From VRUE01 sp963747765 (GTDB lineage: Bacteria > Actinomycetota > Thermoleophilia > Solirubrobacterales > 70-9), in contig CAVVGH010000007.1 of the NCBI GenBank assembly GCA_963747765.1, positions 434,001 through 498,000 on the forward strand: a DNA stretch of 64,000 bases, read 5' to 3'. The position numbers and the translations under genes were made by a program. The notes beneath the pieces were generated by a model. That model saw nothing but the letters and a program-made list of their open reading frames with translations, was not told the DNA's origin and ran no database searches. Shown here one piece after another: positions 1-8,819 of this stretch. Numbering within the stretch: position 1 is the first letter of the stretch; every line of letters begins with the position of its first letter.

Positions 1-272
1 TGCGGGAGGCGGTGGAGATGACGCCGGCGCCGCGCGCGGCTCTCGTCGCCCACGGTGGGGATGGGCTTGCCGCGCTTGGTCCGGCGGCGACGCTCTGCCT
101 CGGGGCGGAGCGGGAGGGACTGCCGGCGTCGGTTCTGGAGCAGTGCGATCTACGGGTGACGGTTCCGCTGCGCCCCGGCGCGGCGGAGTCGCTGAACGTC
201 GCCGCCGCAGCGGCCATCGCCTGCGAGCGGATATCGTCGCCCGCCATGCCGGGGGTGACGCCAGATGCTTGA
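1..272 (+). CDS. SpoU/TrmH-family RNA 2'-O-methyltransferase, C-terminal fragment
   Basis: Only the last ~90 codons are inside the window; the reading frame is open from the left edge, so the gene starts upstream. The piece holds the C-terminal SpoU knot motifs: 'CLGAEREGLP' (cofactor-binding loop) and 'VPLRPGAAESLNVAAAAAI' (the SLNV motif of SPOUT methylases). Proteins of this family methylate a ribose 2'-OH in 23S rRNA or tRNA using S-adenosylmethionine. A SpoU gene directly before pheS is a common bacterial arrangement. The stop lies 8 nt inside pheS, suggesting coupled translation. The exact RNA target cannot be told from this fragment. Confidence 0.85.
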   Translation, partial: REAVEMTPAPRAALVAHGGDGLAALGPAATLCLGAEREGLPASVLEQCDLRVTVPLRPGAAESLNVAAAAAIACERISSPAMPGVTPDA

Positions 273-1323
273 GCGGGTCGAGGAGATCAGGCGGGACGCC
301 GCCGCGGCGATCGCCGCGGCGGCGGGCACGACCGAGCTGGAGGAGCTGCGGGTCCGGCATCTGGGCCGCAAGGCGGAGCTGACGACGATTCTGCGCGGCA
401 TCGCGGACCTGCCCCAGGAGGAGCGGGGCAAGGTCGGGCAGGCCGCCAATCGGGCGCGGGGGGAGCTGGAGGCGCTGATCGAGCGCCGCGCCGCCGAGCT
501 CGATGCCGCCGAGTTGGAGTCGAAGCTCACCGCCGATTGGGTCGACGTCACCCTGCCCGGAGCCCCGCCGCGGCCGGCTGGCCACATCCACCTGATCACC
601 CGCACCATGCGGCAGATCGAGGACGTGATGATCGGGCTCGGTTACCGGGTCGCCGAGGGGCCCGAGATCGAGCACGACTACTACAACTTCACGGCGCTCA
701 ACCACCCGCCGGGCCACCCCGCGCGGATGCTCCAGGACACCTTCTACATCCAATCGCACCCCGACGAGCTGTTGCGCACGCACACCTCGCCGGTCCAGGT
801 GCGCGCCATGGAGGCGCAGCCCCCGCCGATCTTCGTGATCGTCCCGGGCAAGGTCTACCGGCGCGACTCCGATGCGACCCACAGCCCGATGTTCCACCAG
901 GTCGAGGGCCTCGCAATCGGCGAGGGAATCACGCTGGCCGACCTGCAGGGAACGCTGGAGGAGATGCTGCGGGCCATCTTCGGCGAGGCGCGCGAGGCCC
1001 GCATGCGGCCGCACTTCTTCCCGTTCACGGAGCCGAGCGTCGAGTTCGATGTCTCCTGCTTCCAGTGCGAGGGCAGCGGCGAGTTGGCCGGCGGCGAGCG
1101 CTGCAACCTCTGCAAGGGGATCGGCTGGATCGAGGTCGGCGGGGCGGGAATGGTCGACCCCAACGTGCTCGGCTTCGTCGAGCAAAACGGCTATGACCCC
1201 GAGCGCGTCCAGGGGTTCGCCTTTGGGATGGGGGTGGAGCGGATCGCGATGCTGCGCCACGGCGTGCCCGACCTGCGCCGCTTCTTCGACAACGACGTGC
1301 GCGTCCTGGAGCAGTTCCTATGA
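265..1323 (+). CDS. pheS: Phenylalanyl-tRNA synthetase alpha subunit
   Basis: 352 aa, normal length for PheS. It forms the alpha2beta2 enzyme with PheT that charges tRNA-Phe. The N-terminal ~85 residues are the helical coiled-coil arm that contacts tRNA; the rest is the class II catalytic core with motif 2 around 'VYRRDSDATHSPMFHQVEG' and motif 3 near the end ('GFAFGMGVERIAML'). A Cys cluster CxxC-x11-CxxC (from 'CFQC' to 'CNLC') sits before 'GWIEVGGAGMV'; such paired CxxC motifs occur in many bacterial PheS and probably bind zinc. It overlaps the upstream gene by 8 nt and pheT by 4 nt (ATGA). Confidence 0.97.
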   Translation: MLERVEEIRRDAAAAIAAAAGTTELEELRVRHLGRKAELTTILRGIADLPQEERGKVGQAANRARGELEALIERRAAELDAAELESKLTADWVDVTLPGAPPRPAGHIHLITRTMRQIEDVMIGLGYRVAEGPEIEHDYYNFTALNHPPGHPARMLQDTFYIQSHPDELLRTHTSPVQVRAMEAQPPPIFVIVPGKVYRRDSDATHSPMFHQVEGLAIGEGITLADLQGTLEEMLRAIFGEAREARMRPHFFPFTEPSVEFDVSCFQCEGSGELAGGERCNLCKGIGWIEVGGAGMVDPNVLGFVEQNGYDPERVQGFAFGMGVERIAMLRHGVPDLRRFFDNDVRVLEQFL

Positions 1324-3794
1324 GAGTCCCCTACGCATGGCTGCGCGAGTACTGCGATCCCGAGATCGGCGCCGCGGAGCTGGCCGAGCGGCTGGCGATG
1401 ACGGGCACCGAGGTGGAGCGGGTCACGGCGGTCGGGCCGCCCTCGGCCGTGGGCTTCGTGGTTGGTCGGGTGCTGAGCTGCGACCCACATCCCGACGCGG
1501 ACCGGCTCAGCGTTTGCGCGGTCGACACCGGCGACGGGGAGGGCCGGACGATCGTCTGCGGGGCGCCAAACGTCGCCGCGGGCCAGACCGTTCCGGTGGC
1601 TCTGCCCGGGGCAACGATGCCCGGTGGCCGGCAGCTGGGCGAGGCGAAGCTGCGCGGGGTGAGGTCCCAGGGGATGATCCTCTCGGCGGCCGAGCTGGAG
1701 ATCGCGGAGGAGTCGGCGGGCATCATGGTTCTCGAAGACGGCGCCGCCCCCGGATCGCCTCTCGCGGAGCTCCTGCCGTTGGCCGAGCCGGTGCTCGAGC
1801 TGGAGGTGACCCCCAACCGGGTCGACTGCTTTGGGATCTACGGGGTGGCGCGGGAGGTGCACGCGATCACCGCTGCGCCGCTGGCCCCGGAGCCCTGGGC
1901 GGAGGACGCGCCCGCCGAGGGCGAGGGCGAGGCGGGGGACTTTGCATCGGTGGCGGTCGAGGTGCCCGAGCTCTGCCCGCGCTTCACGGCCCGTGTCTTC
2001 ACCGACGTCGAGATCGGTCCCTCGCCGCCGTGGCTGCAGGCGCGGCTCAGCGCAGCGGGGCAGCGGCCGATCAACAACGTCGTCGACATCACCAACTACG
2101 TGATGCTCCTGACCGCGCAGCCCCTGCACGCCTTCGACCTCGACCGGGTGCCGGACGGGGCGTTGAACGTTCGCGCCGCCGGCGACGGGGAGAAGATGAC
2201 GACGCTCGATGACGTCGAGCGGACCTTCGACGCCGAGACGGTGCTCGTCTGCGATCGCAACGGGCCCTCCGGGATCGCCGGGATCATGGGCGGCCAGGTG
2301 TCCGAGGTCTCCGCTGGGACCACCCGCGTCCTGCTCGAGGTGGCCAGCTGGAACGGCACGAACATCCTGCGCACCTCGCGCCTGTTGGGGCTGCGCTCGG
2401 AGGCGTCCTCGCGCTTCGAGAAGCAGCTGCACCCGGAGCTCTGCCTGCGCGCGCAGCGGATCGCCTCGCGGCTGATGGTCGAGCTCTGCGGTGCAAAGCT
2501 GGTGCCCGGGACGATTGACGTGGCGGCGGAGCCTCCGGCGCCGCATCGCATCGCGCTGCGTGGGTCGCGGGTCGAGGGCCTGCTCGGGATGGCGATCGAC
2601 AAGGCCGACCAGGTTGCCTACCTCGAGCGGCTTGGCTTCGGGGTGGAGGTCAGGGACGCTGACCTCCTGGTCGAGGTTCCCCCGGACCGCCACTACGACG
2701 TGACGCGCGAGGCCGACCTGATCGAGGAGGTGGCGCGGGTCCACGGCCTGGACGAGCACCTGCCCTCGACGCTGCCCGCCCTGGCGGGTCAGGCGGGCGG
2801 GTTGAGCCGAGAGCAGCGGTTGCGCCGCCGCGCCGAGGACGCGATGTGCGACCTGGGTTTCGACGAGATCGTCGGCTGGAGCTTCACCGACCCGGGTGAG
2901 CGGCAGCGACTGCGGATCGCGGCAGACGATTCGCGCGCCAGCGCAATCGCGATCTCGAATCCACTCTCCGAGGACCAGTCGGTGATGAGGACGACGCTGC
3001 TCGGCTCGCTGCTGGACGTCGCACGGCGGAACCTTGCGCACGGCGCCGAGCGGGTTGCGCTCTTCGAGTCGGGCCGCGTCTACCTGGCCGCAGGCGAGTT
3101 CGTGGACGGCCCCCTGTCGGGCGGCTTCCCCGGCGAGCGGCCGGCGCCGGTTGGCGAGCCGCACCGGCTCGGCTGCCTCGCGGTTGGCCCGCTGGCCGCC
3201 AGGTCGTGGCGGGGAGGGGGAGAGCCGGCCGACTACTTCGAGCTGAAGGGAGCGCTGGAGGGCCTGGCGGCAAGGCTGGGCGTGCAGCTGGGATTCGAGG
3301 CGGCCGAGCAGCCCTTCCTGCATCCGGGCCGCGCCGCGCGGGTCGGCGTCGCCGGCGCCGCGTCGGGGGATTCCCCGGCCGGCTGGATCGGCGAGCTCCA
3401 CCCGCTCGTCTGCCGGGAGTGGGACGTCGATGCCGCGGTGGCATTCGAAGTCGGGCTCGCGCCGCTCGCCGAGAGCGCCAGTGCGGGCAGGGAGAGCTTC
3501 GAGGATGTGACGACCTACCCCGCCGTGCGCCAGGATCTCGCTGTGGTCGTGCCCGATGAGGTTCCCGCCGCCCGCGTCCGCGAGGCCGTGGTTGCGGGCG
3601 GCGGCGAGCTCCTGCGGGTGGCCGAGGTCTTCGACCTCTACGAGGGCGAGCAGCTGGGCGAGGGCCGCAAGAGCCTTGCGCTGCGGCTCGAGTTCCGTGC
3701 CAACGATCGCACCCTGACCGATGAGGAGGTGGCCGCCCTGCGCGAGCCGATCTCCGCGGAGCTCGAAGCGATTGGTGGGTCGATTCGTGAGTGA
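1320..3794 (+). CDS. pheT: Phenylalanyl-tRNA synthetase beta subunit
   Basis: 824 aa. Visible domains in order: N-terminal part and EMAP-like tRNA-binding domain (about residues 40-150, 'VGRVLSCDPHPDADRLSVC'), B3/4 editing domain (about 200-380), B5 domain (about 400-480), the catalytic-like core, and a C-terminal ferredoxin-fold anticodon-binding (FDX-ACB) domain ('YPAVRQDLAVVVPDEVPA' to the end). It partners PheS and provides editing against mischarged tyrosine. The ATG is nested in the pheS stop (ATGA). The stop overlaps the argC start, so the aminoacylation and arginine genes may share a transcript. Confidence 0.97.
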   Translation: MRVPYAWLREYCDPEIGAAELAERLAMTGTEVERVTAVGPPSAVGFVVGRVLSCDPHPDADRLSVCAVDTGDGEGRTIVCGAPNVAAGQTVPVALPGATMPGGRQLGEAKLRGVRSQGMILSAAELEIAEESAGIMVLEDGAAPGSPLAELLPLAEPVLELEVTPNRVDCFGIYGVAREVHAITAAPLAPEPWAEDAPAEGEGEAGDFASVAVEVPELCPRFTARVFTDVEIGPSPPWLQARLSAAGQRPINNVVDITNYVMLLTAQPLHAFDLDRVPDGALNVRAAGDGEKMTTLDDVERTFDAETVLVCDRNGPSGIAGIMGGQVSEVSAGTTRVLLEVASWNGTNILRTSRLLGLRSEASSRFEKQLHPELCLRAQRIASRLMVELCGAKLVPGTIDVAAEPPAPHRIALRGSRVEGLLGMAIDKADQVAYLERLGFGVEVRDADLLVEVPPDRHYDVTREADLIEEVARVHGLDEHLPSTLPALAGQAGGLSREQRLRRRAEDAMCDLGFDEIVGWSFTDPGERQRLRIAADDSRASAIAISNPLSEDQSVMRTTLLGSLLDVARRNLAHGAERVALFESGRVYLAAGEFVDGPLSGGFPGERPAPVGEPHRLGCLAVGPLAARSWRGGGEPADYFELKGALEGLAARLGVQLGFEAAEQPFLHPGRAARVGVAGAASGDSPAGWIGELHPLVCREWDVDAAVAFEVGLAPLAESASAGRESFEDVTTYPAVRQDLAVVVPDEVPAARVREAVVAGGGELLRVAEVFDLYEGEQLGEGRKSLALRLEFRANDRTLTDEEVAALREPISAELEAIGGSIRE

Positions 3795-4818
3795 CGCACG
3801 CGCGCAAGCGCTCAACGGCGACCCGGCTGCCCGGGTCCTGGTTGCCGGTGCCTCCGGTTTCACCGGCGCCCTCGCCGCGCAGCTCGTCTGGCGCCACCCG
3901 CGCCTGGAGCTGGCGGCGGTCACCTCGCGCAGCGATGCGGGCACGCCGCTCGACCGCCTCTACCCGCGCTACCGGGTGCCGCTCGAGCTGACCGAGCTCG
4001 ACCTCGACTCGCTCGACGGCGTGGACGCGGCGATCGTCGCCTACCCGCATGGCGCCGCGGCGCCGACCGTGGCGCGGCTGCGCGAGCAGGGGATCGTCGT
4101 TGCGGATCTCTCCGCCGACTTCAGGCTGCGCGACGCCGCCACGTACGAGCGCTGGTACGGCAAGCATGGCGCCCCCGACCTGTTCGGCAAGGCCGTCTAC
4201 GGTCTGGCCGAGCTCTACCGCGAGCAGCTGCGCGGCGCGGGGCTGGCGGCGATTCCCGGCTGCTATCCGACCGCCAGCGTGCTGGCCCTGGCGCCGCTGG
4301 CCGAGCGGGGCCTGCTGAGCGACGTGGTCGTCAGCGCCATGCAGGGCACGTCCGGCTACGGACGCAGCAGCGACGACGACGTTCACTTCAGCGCGATGAC
4401 GGAGAACGCCTTTCCCTACAAGACCGAGGGGCACCGCCACCGGCCGGAGATCGAGCAGGAGCTGGCGGCGCTGGGCAGCGAGGCGCGGGTGGCCTTCGTG
4501 CCGCACCTGCTGCCCCTCGACCAGGGGGAGCTGGCGACATGCTTCGCACGGCTGAGCGAGCCGCTCGGCAGGGAGGAGCTGCAGGCCCTCTACCGCGACC
4601 GCTACGCCGGGGAGCCCTTCGTCCATGCGCTCGGGGAGCCGCCCAACCTGCGCGGCGTCCGCGACACCAACGAGTGCCATGTCTACGCCACCGTTGAGGA
4701 GCGGGGCGGCGTCTTCGCCTTCGCGGCGATCGACAACATCTGGAAGGGAGCCTCGAGCCAGGCCATCCAGTGCCTCAACCTGATGCTGGGGCTCGAGGAG
4801 ACGGAGGGGCTGGGATGA
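3787..4818 (+). CDS. argC: N-acetyl-gamma-glutamyl-phosphate reductase
   Basis: 343 aa from the GTG at 3787, which overlaps the pheT stop by 8 nt; the longer frame starting at 3721 lies wholly inside pheT and is not needed. The enzyme makes N-acetylglutamate semialdehyde, the third step of arginine synthesis, using NADPH. Seen: Rossmann motif 'VAGASGFTGALAAQL' near the N-terminus, the catalytic Cys159 in 'IPGCYPTASVLAL', and the family's 'GTSGYGR' stretch. It is the first gene of an argC-J-B-D run with 4-nt overlap to argJ. Confidence 0.95.
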   Translation: MSDARAQALNGDPAARVLVAGASGFTGALAAQLVWRHPRLELAAVTSRSDAGTPLDRLYPRYRVPLELTELDLDSLDGVDAAIVAYPHGAAAPTVARLREQGIVVADLSADFRLRDAATYERWYGKHGAPDLFGKAVYGLAELYREQLRGAGLAAIPGCYPTASVLALAPLAERGLLSDVVVSAMQGTSGYGRSSDDDVHFSAMTENAFPYKTEGHRHRPEIEQELAALGSEARVAFVPHLLPLDQGELATCFARLSEPLGREELQALYRDRYAGEPFVHALGEPPNLRGVRDTNECHVYATVEERGGVFAFAAIDNIWKGASSQAIQCLNLMLGLEETEGLG

Positions 4819-5975
4819 GCGAGCCGTTCTTTCGGTCGCGCTGGGTCGAGCCGCCGCGGGGAACCGAGGAGCTGAGCACCGCCCAGCTCGCTCCGGGGTT
4901 CGCGGCGGGGGCGGTCGCCTGCGGCCTGAAGCCCAGCGGGAATACCGACGCGGCGGTTGTCGTCGCGCGGTCAGAGCGCTGCGATTCGGCGCTGCTGCTG
5001 ACTCGCAACGCCGCCGCCGCGGCACCGGTGCGCGTCTGCCGCGAGCGCTGCGACTTTGGGGCCATCCGTGCCGCGGCCGTCAAGTCGGGGAACGCCAATG
5101 CCGCCACCGGTGAGCAGGGAATGCGGGATGCCGTTGCGATTCAGGTCGCGGCGGCGGAGGCCCTGCGCCTGGACCCGTCGCTGGTCGCCGTGGCGGCCAC
5201 CGGACGGATCGGCGAGGCGCTGCCGATGGACAGGGTGCTCGACGGCACGAGGCGCGCCGCCGCTGCCGTGCGCCCCGACGGCGGCGAGGAGTTTGCGACG
5301 GCGATCATGACCACCGATGCCTACCCGAAGCGCTGCACGGTGCGCTGCGAGGGCGTCACGCTCTCCGCGCAGGCGAAGGGCGCCGGGATGATCCAGCCCG
5401 GCTTTGCGACGATGCTCTGCTTCGTGCAGACCGACGCGCTGCTCGGCGACCCTGCGGGGCCCCTGCGGGAGGCGGTCGACGGCTCGTTCGAGCGGATCAC
5501 CGTGGACGGCCAGATGAGCACCAACGACATGGTGCTCCTGCAGAGCAGCGGCGATTCGGGGCGGCCGCTGCCCGACGGGCTTCTCGACGCCGTCCTGCGG
5601 CAGCTCGCGCTGGCGATCGTCGCCGATGGCGAGGGCGCGACGCGCGTTTGCCGTGCCCAGGTGCGGGAGGCGGCAACCCCGCAGGAGGCAGAGCGGGTGG
5701 CGCGCGCGATCGCCAACTCCCCGCTCGTCAAGACGGCCCTCTTCGGTCACGATCCAAACGGCTGGGGACGGGTGGCTCAGGCGGCCGGCATGGCGCTCGC
5801 CGGTGACGAGCTGCCCGAGCTCGGTCTCGACCAGATCGACACGGCTGAGCTTGCCGGCAAGGAGACCGAGGTGGAGCTCTCGGTGCGGCTGGACCGAGGC
5901 GAGGCGGAGGCGCACGTCTACTTCTCCGACCTCTCCTATCGCTACGTCGAGGTCAACGCGGAGTACACGACATGA
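4815..5975 (+). CDS. argJ: Bifunctional glutamate N-acetyltransferase / amino-acid N-acetyltransferase (ArgJ)
   Basis: 386 aa from the ATG at 4815 (ATGA overlap with argC). ArgJ recycles the acetyl group from N-acetylornithine to glutamate and may also start the path from acetyl-CoA. The precursor cleaves itself between Ala and Thr; the motif 'QPGFATMLCFV' is present with Thr199 as the new N-terminal nucleophile, which predicts alpha and beta chains of about 198 and 188 residues. The 'NAATGEQGMRDA' and 'NTDAAVVVA' stretches are typical. Whether it is mono- or bifunctional cannot be settled by sequence alone. Confidence 0.95.
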   Translation: MSEPFFRSRWVEPPRGTEELSTAQLAPGFAAGAVACGLKPSGNTDAAVVVARSERCDSALLLTRNAAAAAPVRVCRERCDFGAIRAAAVKSGNANAATGEQGMRDAVAIQVAAAEALRLDPSLVAVAATGRIGEALPMDRVLDGTRRAAAAVRPDGGEEFATAIMTTDAYPKRCTVRCEGVTLSAQAKGAGMIQPGFATMLCFVQTDALLGDPAGPLREAVDGSFERITVDGQMSTNDMVLLQSSGDSGRPLPDGLLDAVLRQLALAIVADGEGATRVCRAQVREAATPQEAERVARAIANSPLVKTALFGHDPNGWGRVAQAAGMALAGDELPELGLDQIDTAELAGKETEVELSVRLDRGEAEAHVYFSDLSYRYVEVNAEYTT

Positions 5976-5997
5976 GCCGCGAACGAAGGGAAGGCGG

Positions 5998-6861
5998 ATG
6001 ACCAAGCAAGCGCCAGGGGCCGCTGGGCCGAGCGTCGAAACCCTGCTCGAGGCCCTGCCCTACATAAAGCAGTTCCACGGCCGCACCGTCGTGATCAAGT
6101 ACGGCGGCTCGGCGATGCAGGAGGACGAGTTGCGCGAAGCCTTCGCGACGGACGTCGTGCTGCTCAAGTACGTCGGCCTCAACCCGGTGATCGTGCACGG
6201 AGGGGGACCGGAGATCACCCGCTACATGGAGCGGCTCGGCCTCGAGGTGCGCTTCCACGAGGGCCTGCGGGTCTCCGACGCGGAGACCGTCGAGGTCGCC
6301 CGCATGGTGCTGCTCGGCAAGCTCAATTCCGACATCGTGCAACGGCTCAACCGCCACGGCCAGCCGGCGGTCGGGCTCTCCGGCCAGGACGGCACCCTGT
6401 TCGAGGTCGCGCCGGTGCCCAACGCCGAGCAGGTTGGGTTCGTCGGCTCGATCGAGCGGGTCGACGTCGACGTGCTCAACCACATTGCCGAGGACTACAT
6501 CCCGGTCGTCGCCTCCTCGGCCTCCGACCGCGATGGCAACGCGTACAACGTCAACGCCGACGAGGCGGCCGGCAAGGTCGCCGCGGCACTCGGCGCCTAC
6601 AAGGCGATCTTCCTCACCGACGTCAGCGGCTGGCTCGCCGACGCCGAGGACGAAGGATCGCTGATCTCTCGCGCCACGGTCGAGGAGGTCGAAGAGAGGC
6701 TCTCGACGCTGCAGGGAGGCATGCGGCCAAAGCTTGCCGCCTGCGTCGACGCGATCCGCGGTGGCGCCCAGTCGGCGCACATCGTCGACGGCCGCCGGCC
6801 GCACAGCCTGCTCCTCGAGCTCTTCACCGACGCCGGCATCGGGACGATGGTGACGTCATGA
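5998..6861 (+). CDS. argB: Acetylglutamate kinase
   Basis: 287 aa. It phosphorylates N-acetylglutamate with ATP, the second and usually feedback-controlled step of the pathway. Amino-acid kinase fold motifs: 'VIKYGGSAM' (phosphate-binding Lys and Gly loop) near residue 30, 'VHGGGPEITRYMERLG', and 'NVNADEAAGKVAAAL' for nucleotide binding. The start at 5998 is chosen because it follows GGAAGGCGG and gives the standard N-terminus; 22 nt separate it from argJ, the largest gap inside the arg run. The C-terminus overlaps argD by 4 nt. Confidence 0.96.
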   Translation: MTKQAPGAAGPSVETLLEALPYIKQFHGRTVVIKYGGSAMQEDELREAFATDVVLLKYVGLNPVIVHGGGPEITRYMERLGLEVRFHEGLRVSDAETVEVARMVLLGKLNSDIVQRLNRHGQPAVGLSGQDGTLFEVAPVPNAEQVGFVGSIERVDVDVLNHIAEDYIPVVASSASDRDGNAYNVNADEAAGKVAAALGAYKAIFLTDVSGWLADAEDEGSLISRATVEEVEERLSTLQGGMRPKLAACVDAIRGGAQSAHIVDGRRPHSLLLELFTDAGIGTMVTS

Positions 6862-8048
6862 GCCTCGCGGACCTGCAGGCGCTGGAGGAGCGCTACCTGA
6901 TGCGCACCTACCGGCGGGCGCCGGTCGAGTTCGTGCGCGGCGATGGGGCCCTTCTCTGGGACTCCGAGGGGAAGGAGTACCTCGACTTCCTGGCGGGGAT
7001 CTCGGTCTGCTCGGTCGGCCACTGTCACCCCGCGGTGGTCGCCGCGGTGCGCGAGCAGGCCGGGCGCCTGATGCACGTCTCGAACCTCTTCTACACCGAG
7101 CCGATGGTGCGCCTCGCGAAGCGACTGTCGGACTCGAGCCTGGGGGGCAGCGTCTTCCTCTCCAACTCGGGAACGGAGGCCAACGAGTGCGCGATCAAGA
7201 TCGCGCGCAAGCACGCGCATGGCCGGGGCGTCGAGGAGCCCGAGATCCTCAGCTTCGAGAGGGATTTCCACGGGCGCACCTACGGGGCGCTTTCCGCGAC
7301 GCCGAAGCTGGCGGAGAACGAGGCGCTCGGCCCGATGCTGGCCGGTTTTCGGGCCGTGCCGATCGACGACGCCGGGGCGTTGCGCGACGCCGTCTACGAG
7401 AGGACGGCGGCGGTGCTGATCGAGCCGATTCAGGGGGAGGCCGGTGTCTACCCGATCTCCGACGAGACGCTGCTCGCGGCGCGTGAGGCCTGCGACGAAA
7501 TCGGGGCGCTGCTGATCTTCGACGAGGTCCAGACCGGGATCGGCAGGACCGGCTCGCTGTGGGCGTACGAGCAGACCCCGGTGCGACCCGACCTCCTGAC
7601 GACGGCCAAGGCGCTTGGCGGGGGCCTGCCGATCGGCGCCTGCGTCGCGGCGCCGCGGGCCGCCGAGGTGCTCGGTCCCGGAGACCACGGCTCGACCTTT
7701 GCCGGCGGCGCGGTGGCCTCGGCGGCGGCGCTCGCGGTGCTCGATCTGGTCGACGACCCTGACCTGCTTCGCGGCGTGCGCGAGCGCGGCGCGGCGCTCC
7801 GCGAAGCGCTGCTCGCCCTCGAGGGAGTGCGGGAGGTTCGCGGGCGCGGCCTGATGCTGGGCGTGGCGCTGGAGGAGGGCGTCGATGCCACGCGGCTCGC
7901 AGAGGAGCTGCTCGAGCGCGGCCTGATCGTCAACGTCCCCGAGCCCGGAACGCTTCGCCTGCTCCCGCCGCTGACGGTCGATACGGCCCAGATCGAGCGG
8001 GCCGTTGCGCTGATCGGCGAATCGCTCCTAAGCTACGCGGCGACATGA
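6858..8048 (+). CDS. argD: Acetylornithine aminotransferase
   Basis: 396 aa, class III PLP aminotransferase. It converts N-acetylglutamate semialdehyde to N-acetylornithine using glutamate as amino donor. Seen: 'FLSNSGTEANECAIKIAR' (substrate/PLP region), 'LIFDEVQTGIGRTG' and the PLP Lys251 in 'TTAKALGGGLPIGA'. ATGA overlaps on both sides link it to argB and to the small gene that follows. argF and argH, often next in actinobacteria, are not in this window. Confidence 0.95.
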   Translation: MSLADLQALEERYLMRTYRRAPVEFVRGDGALLWDSEGKEYLDFLAGISVCSVGHCHPAVVAAVREQAGRLMHVSNLFYTEPMVRLAKRLSDSSLGGSVFLSNSGTEANECAIKIARKHAHGRGVEEPEILSFERDFHGRTYGALSATPKLAENEALGPMLAGFRAVPIDDAGALRDAVYERTAAVLIEPIQGEAGVYPISDETLLAAREACDEIGALLIFDEVQTGIGRTGSLWAYEQTPVRPDLLTTAKALGGGLPIGACVAAPRAAEVLGPGDHGSTFAGGAVASAAALAVLDLVDDPDLLRGVRERGAALREALLALEGVREVRGRGLMLGVALEEGVDATRLAEELLERGLIVNVPEPGTLRLLPPLTVDTAQIERAVALIGESLLSYAAT

Positions 8049-8497
8049 GCTCCGAAAAACTGCCGCCAGAGGGGAAGCCGCCCAGTTCGGCCTCCGAGGC
8101 GACCGAGCGGCTGGCGCGAATCGTCGATGCTGCGGAGCGCGCCGCAGAGAGCGTTCTCGCGGACGCCGAGGAGCAAGCGCGCCAGCACGTGGAGGAGGCG
8201 AGAGCCCGGGCCGACCGGGTCGCGGCCGAGCGCCTTCGCGAGGTTGCCGACGAGCTCGATCCGTCGGAGCCCGATCGGGCGCGCACACCCCACTTGAAGT
8301 CGGTCGAGCCGGCTCCGGCGACAGACGAGGACTCGCCGGCGACCCGTCACCTGGGAGCGGCCGGCGCCCGACTGCTGGCAACCCAGATGGCTGTGTCGGG
8401 GTCCAGCCGGAAGGAGATCGAGGAGCGGCTGCGCTCGGGCTTCGACATCCAGAGCACCGATGAGATCCTCGACGCGATACTCGGACCGGAGGGATAG
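8045..8497 (+). CDS. Uncharacterised Ala/Glu-rich coiled-coil protein
   Basis: 150 aa, not recognised. Residues ~18-70 are strongly helical and Ala/Glu/Arg-rich ('ERAAESVLADAEEQARQHVEEA'), looking like a coiled coil; residues ~70-105 are a charged linker; the last ~40 residues ('SGSSRKEIEERLRSGFDIQ') look like a small helical domain. No signal peptide or membrane segment. The coiled-coil part resembles DivIVA-like or F-type ATPase b-like helices, but that is only composition. It overlaps argD by 4 nt, so it is co-translated with the arginine genes. Codon use matches the neighbours, supporting a real gene. Confidence 0.7.
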   Translation: MSSEKLPPEGKPPSSASEATERLARIVDAAERAAESVLADAEEQARQHVEEARARADRVAAERLREVADELDPSEPDRARTPHLKSVEPAPATDEDSPATRHLGAAGARLLATQMAVSGSSRKEIEERLRSGFDIQSTDEILDAILGPEG

Positions 8498-8501
8498 GCC
8501 A

Positions 8502-8807
8502 ATGCAAGATGACCGCAACCACTCGCGCGGAAACGTCCGCCTGCTGATCGCTGGACTGATCGCGGTAATCATCGGCTTGATCGTCGCGATCGTCGTCATC
8601 GCCGGCGACAACGGCAACGAAACGACATCGGTGCCGGCCGCGACCCGCACGGCGCCCACCGTCTCCACCACCGAACCGACGACGACGGAAACGACGACCG
8701 AAGCGAGCACCGAGCCGACCACGACGACTTCGACCACCACCGCGACCACCGAACCGACGACCACTCCGGAAGAAGAAGGCGGGAGCGGCGGGCTTCCCGC
8801 GCCCTGA
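8502..8807 (+). CDS. Small membrane-anchored Thr-rich protein
   Basis: 101 aa from ATG 8502, 4 nt after the preceding gene. A short basic N-terminus is followed by one strong membrane helix (about residues 13-34, 'LLIAGLIAVIIGLIVAIVVIAG') and a ~65-residue tail made mostly of Thr, Ser, Pro and Glu, ending in Gly/Pro. The topology suggests an outward-facing, extended tail; such Thr/Pro stretches are often O-mannosylated in actinobacteria (known for the phylum, inference here). Glu codons are almost all GAA, unlike the GAG-rich neighbours. Function unknown. Confidence 0.65.
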   Translation: MQDDRNHSRGNVRLLIAGLIAVIIGLIVAIVVIAGDNGNETTSVPAATRTAPTVSTTEPTTTETTTEASTEPTTTTSTTTATTEPTTTPEEEGGSGGLPAP

Positions 8808-8819
8808 GGCCGCGTCCCG

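Noticed and set aside
1191..3944. A 917-codon open frame on the minus strand across pheS/pheT, and many similar long antisense frames through the window
   Set aside because: They are mirror frames of strongly GC3-biased genes; the plus-strand proteins are clearly recognisable and the antisense products are Arg/Pro/Ala-rich with no motifs.
8640..8780. ACGACGAC-type microsatellite in the small Thr-rich gene
   Set aside because: It is the coding of Thr runs with varied codons, not a true DNA repeat.
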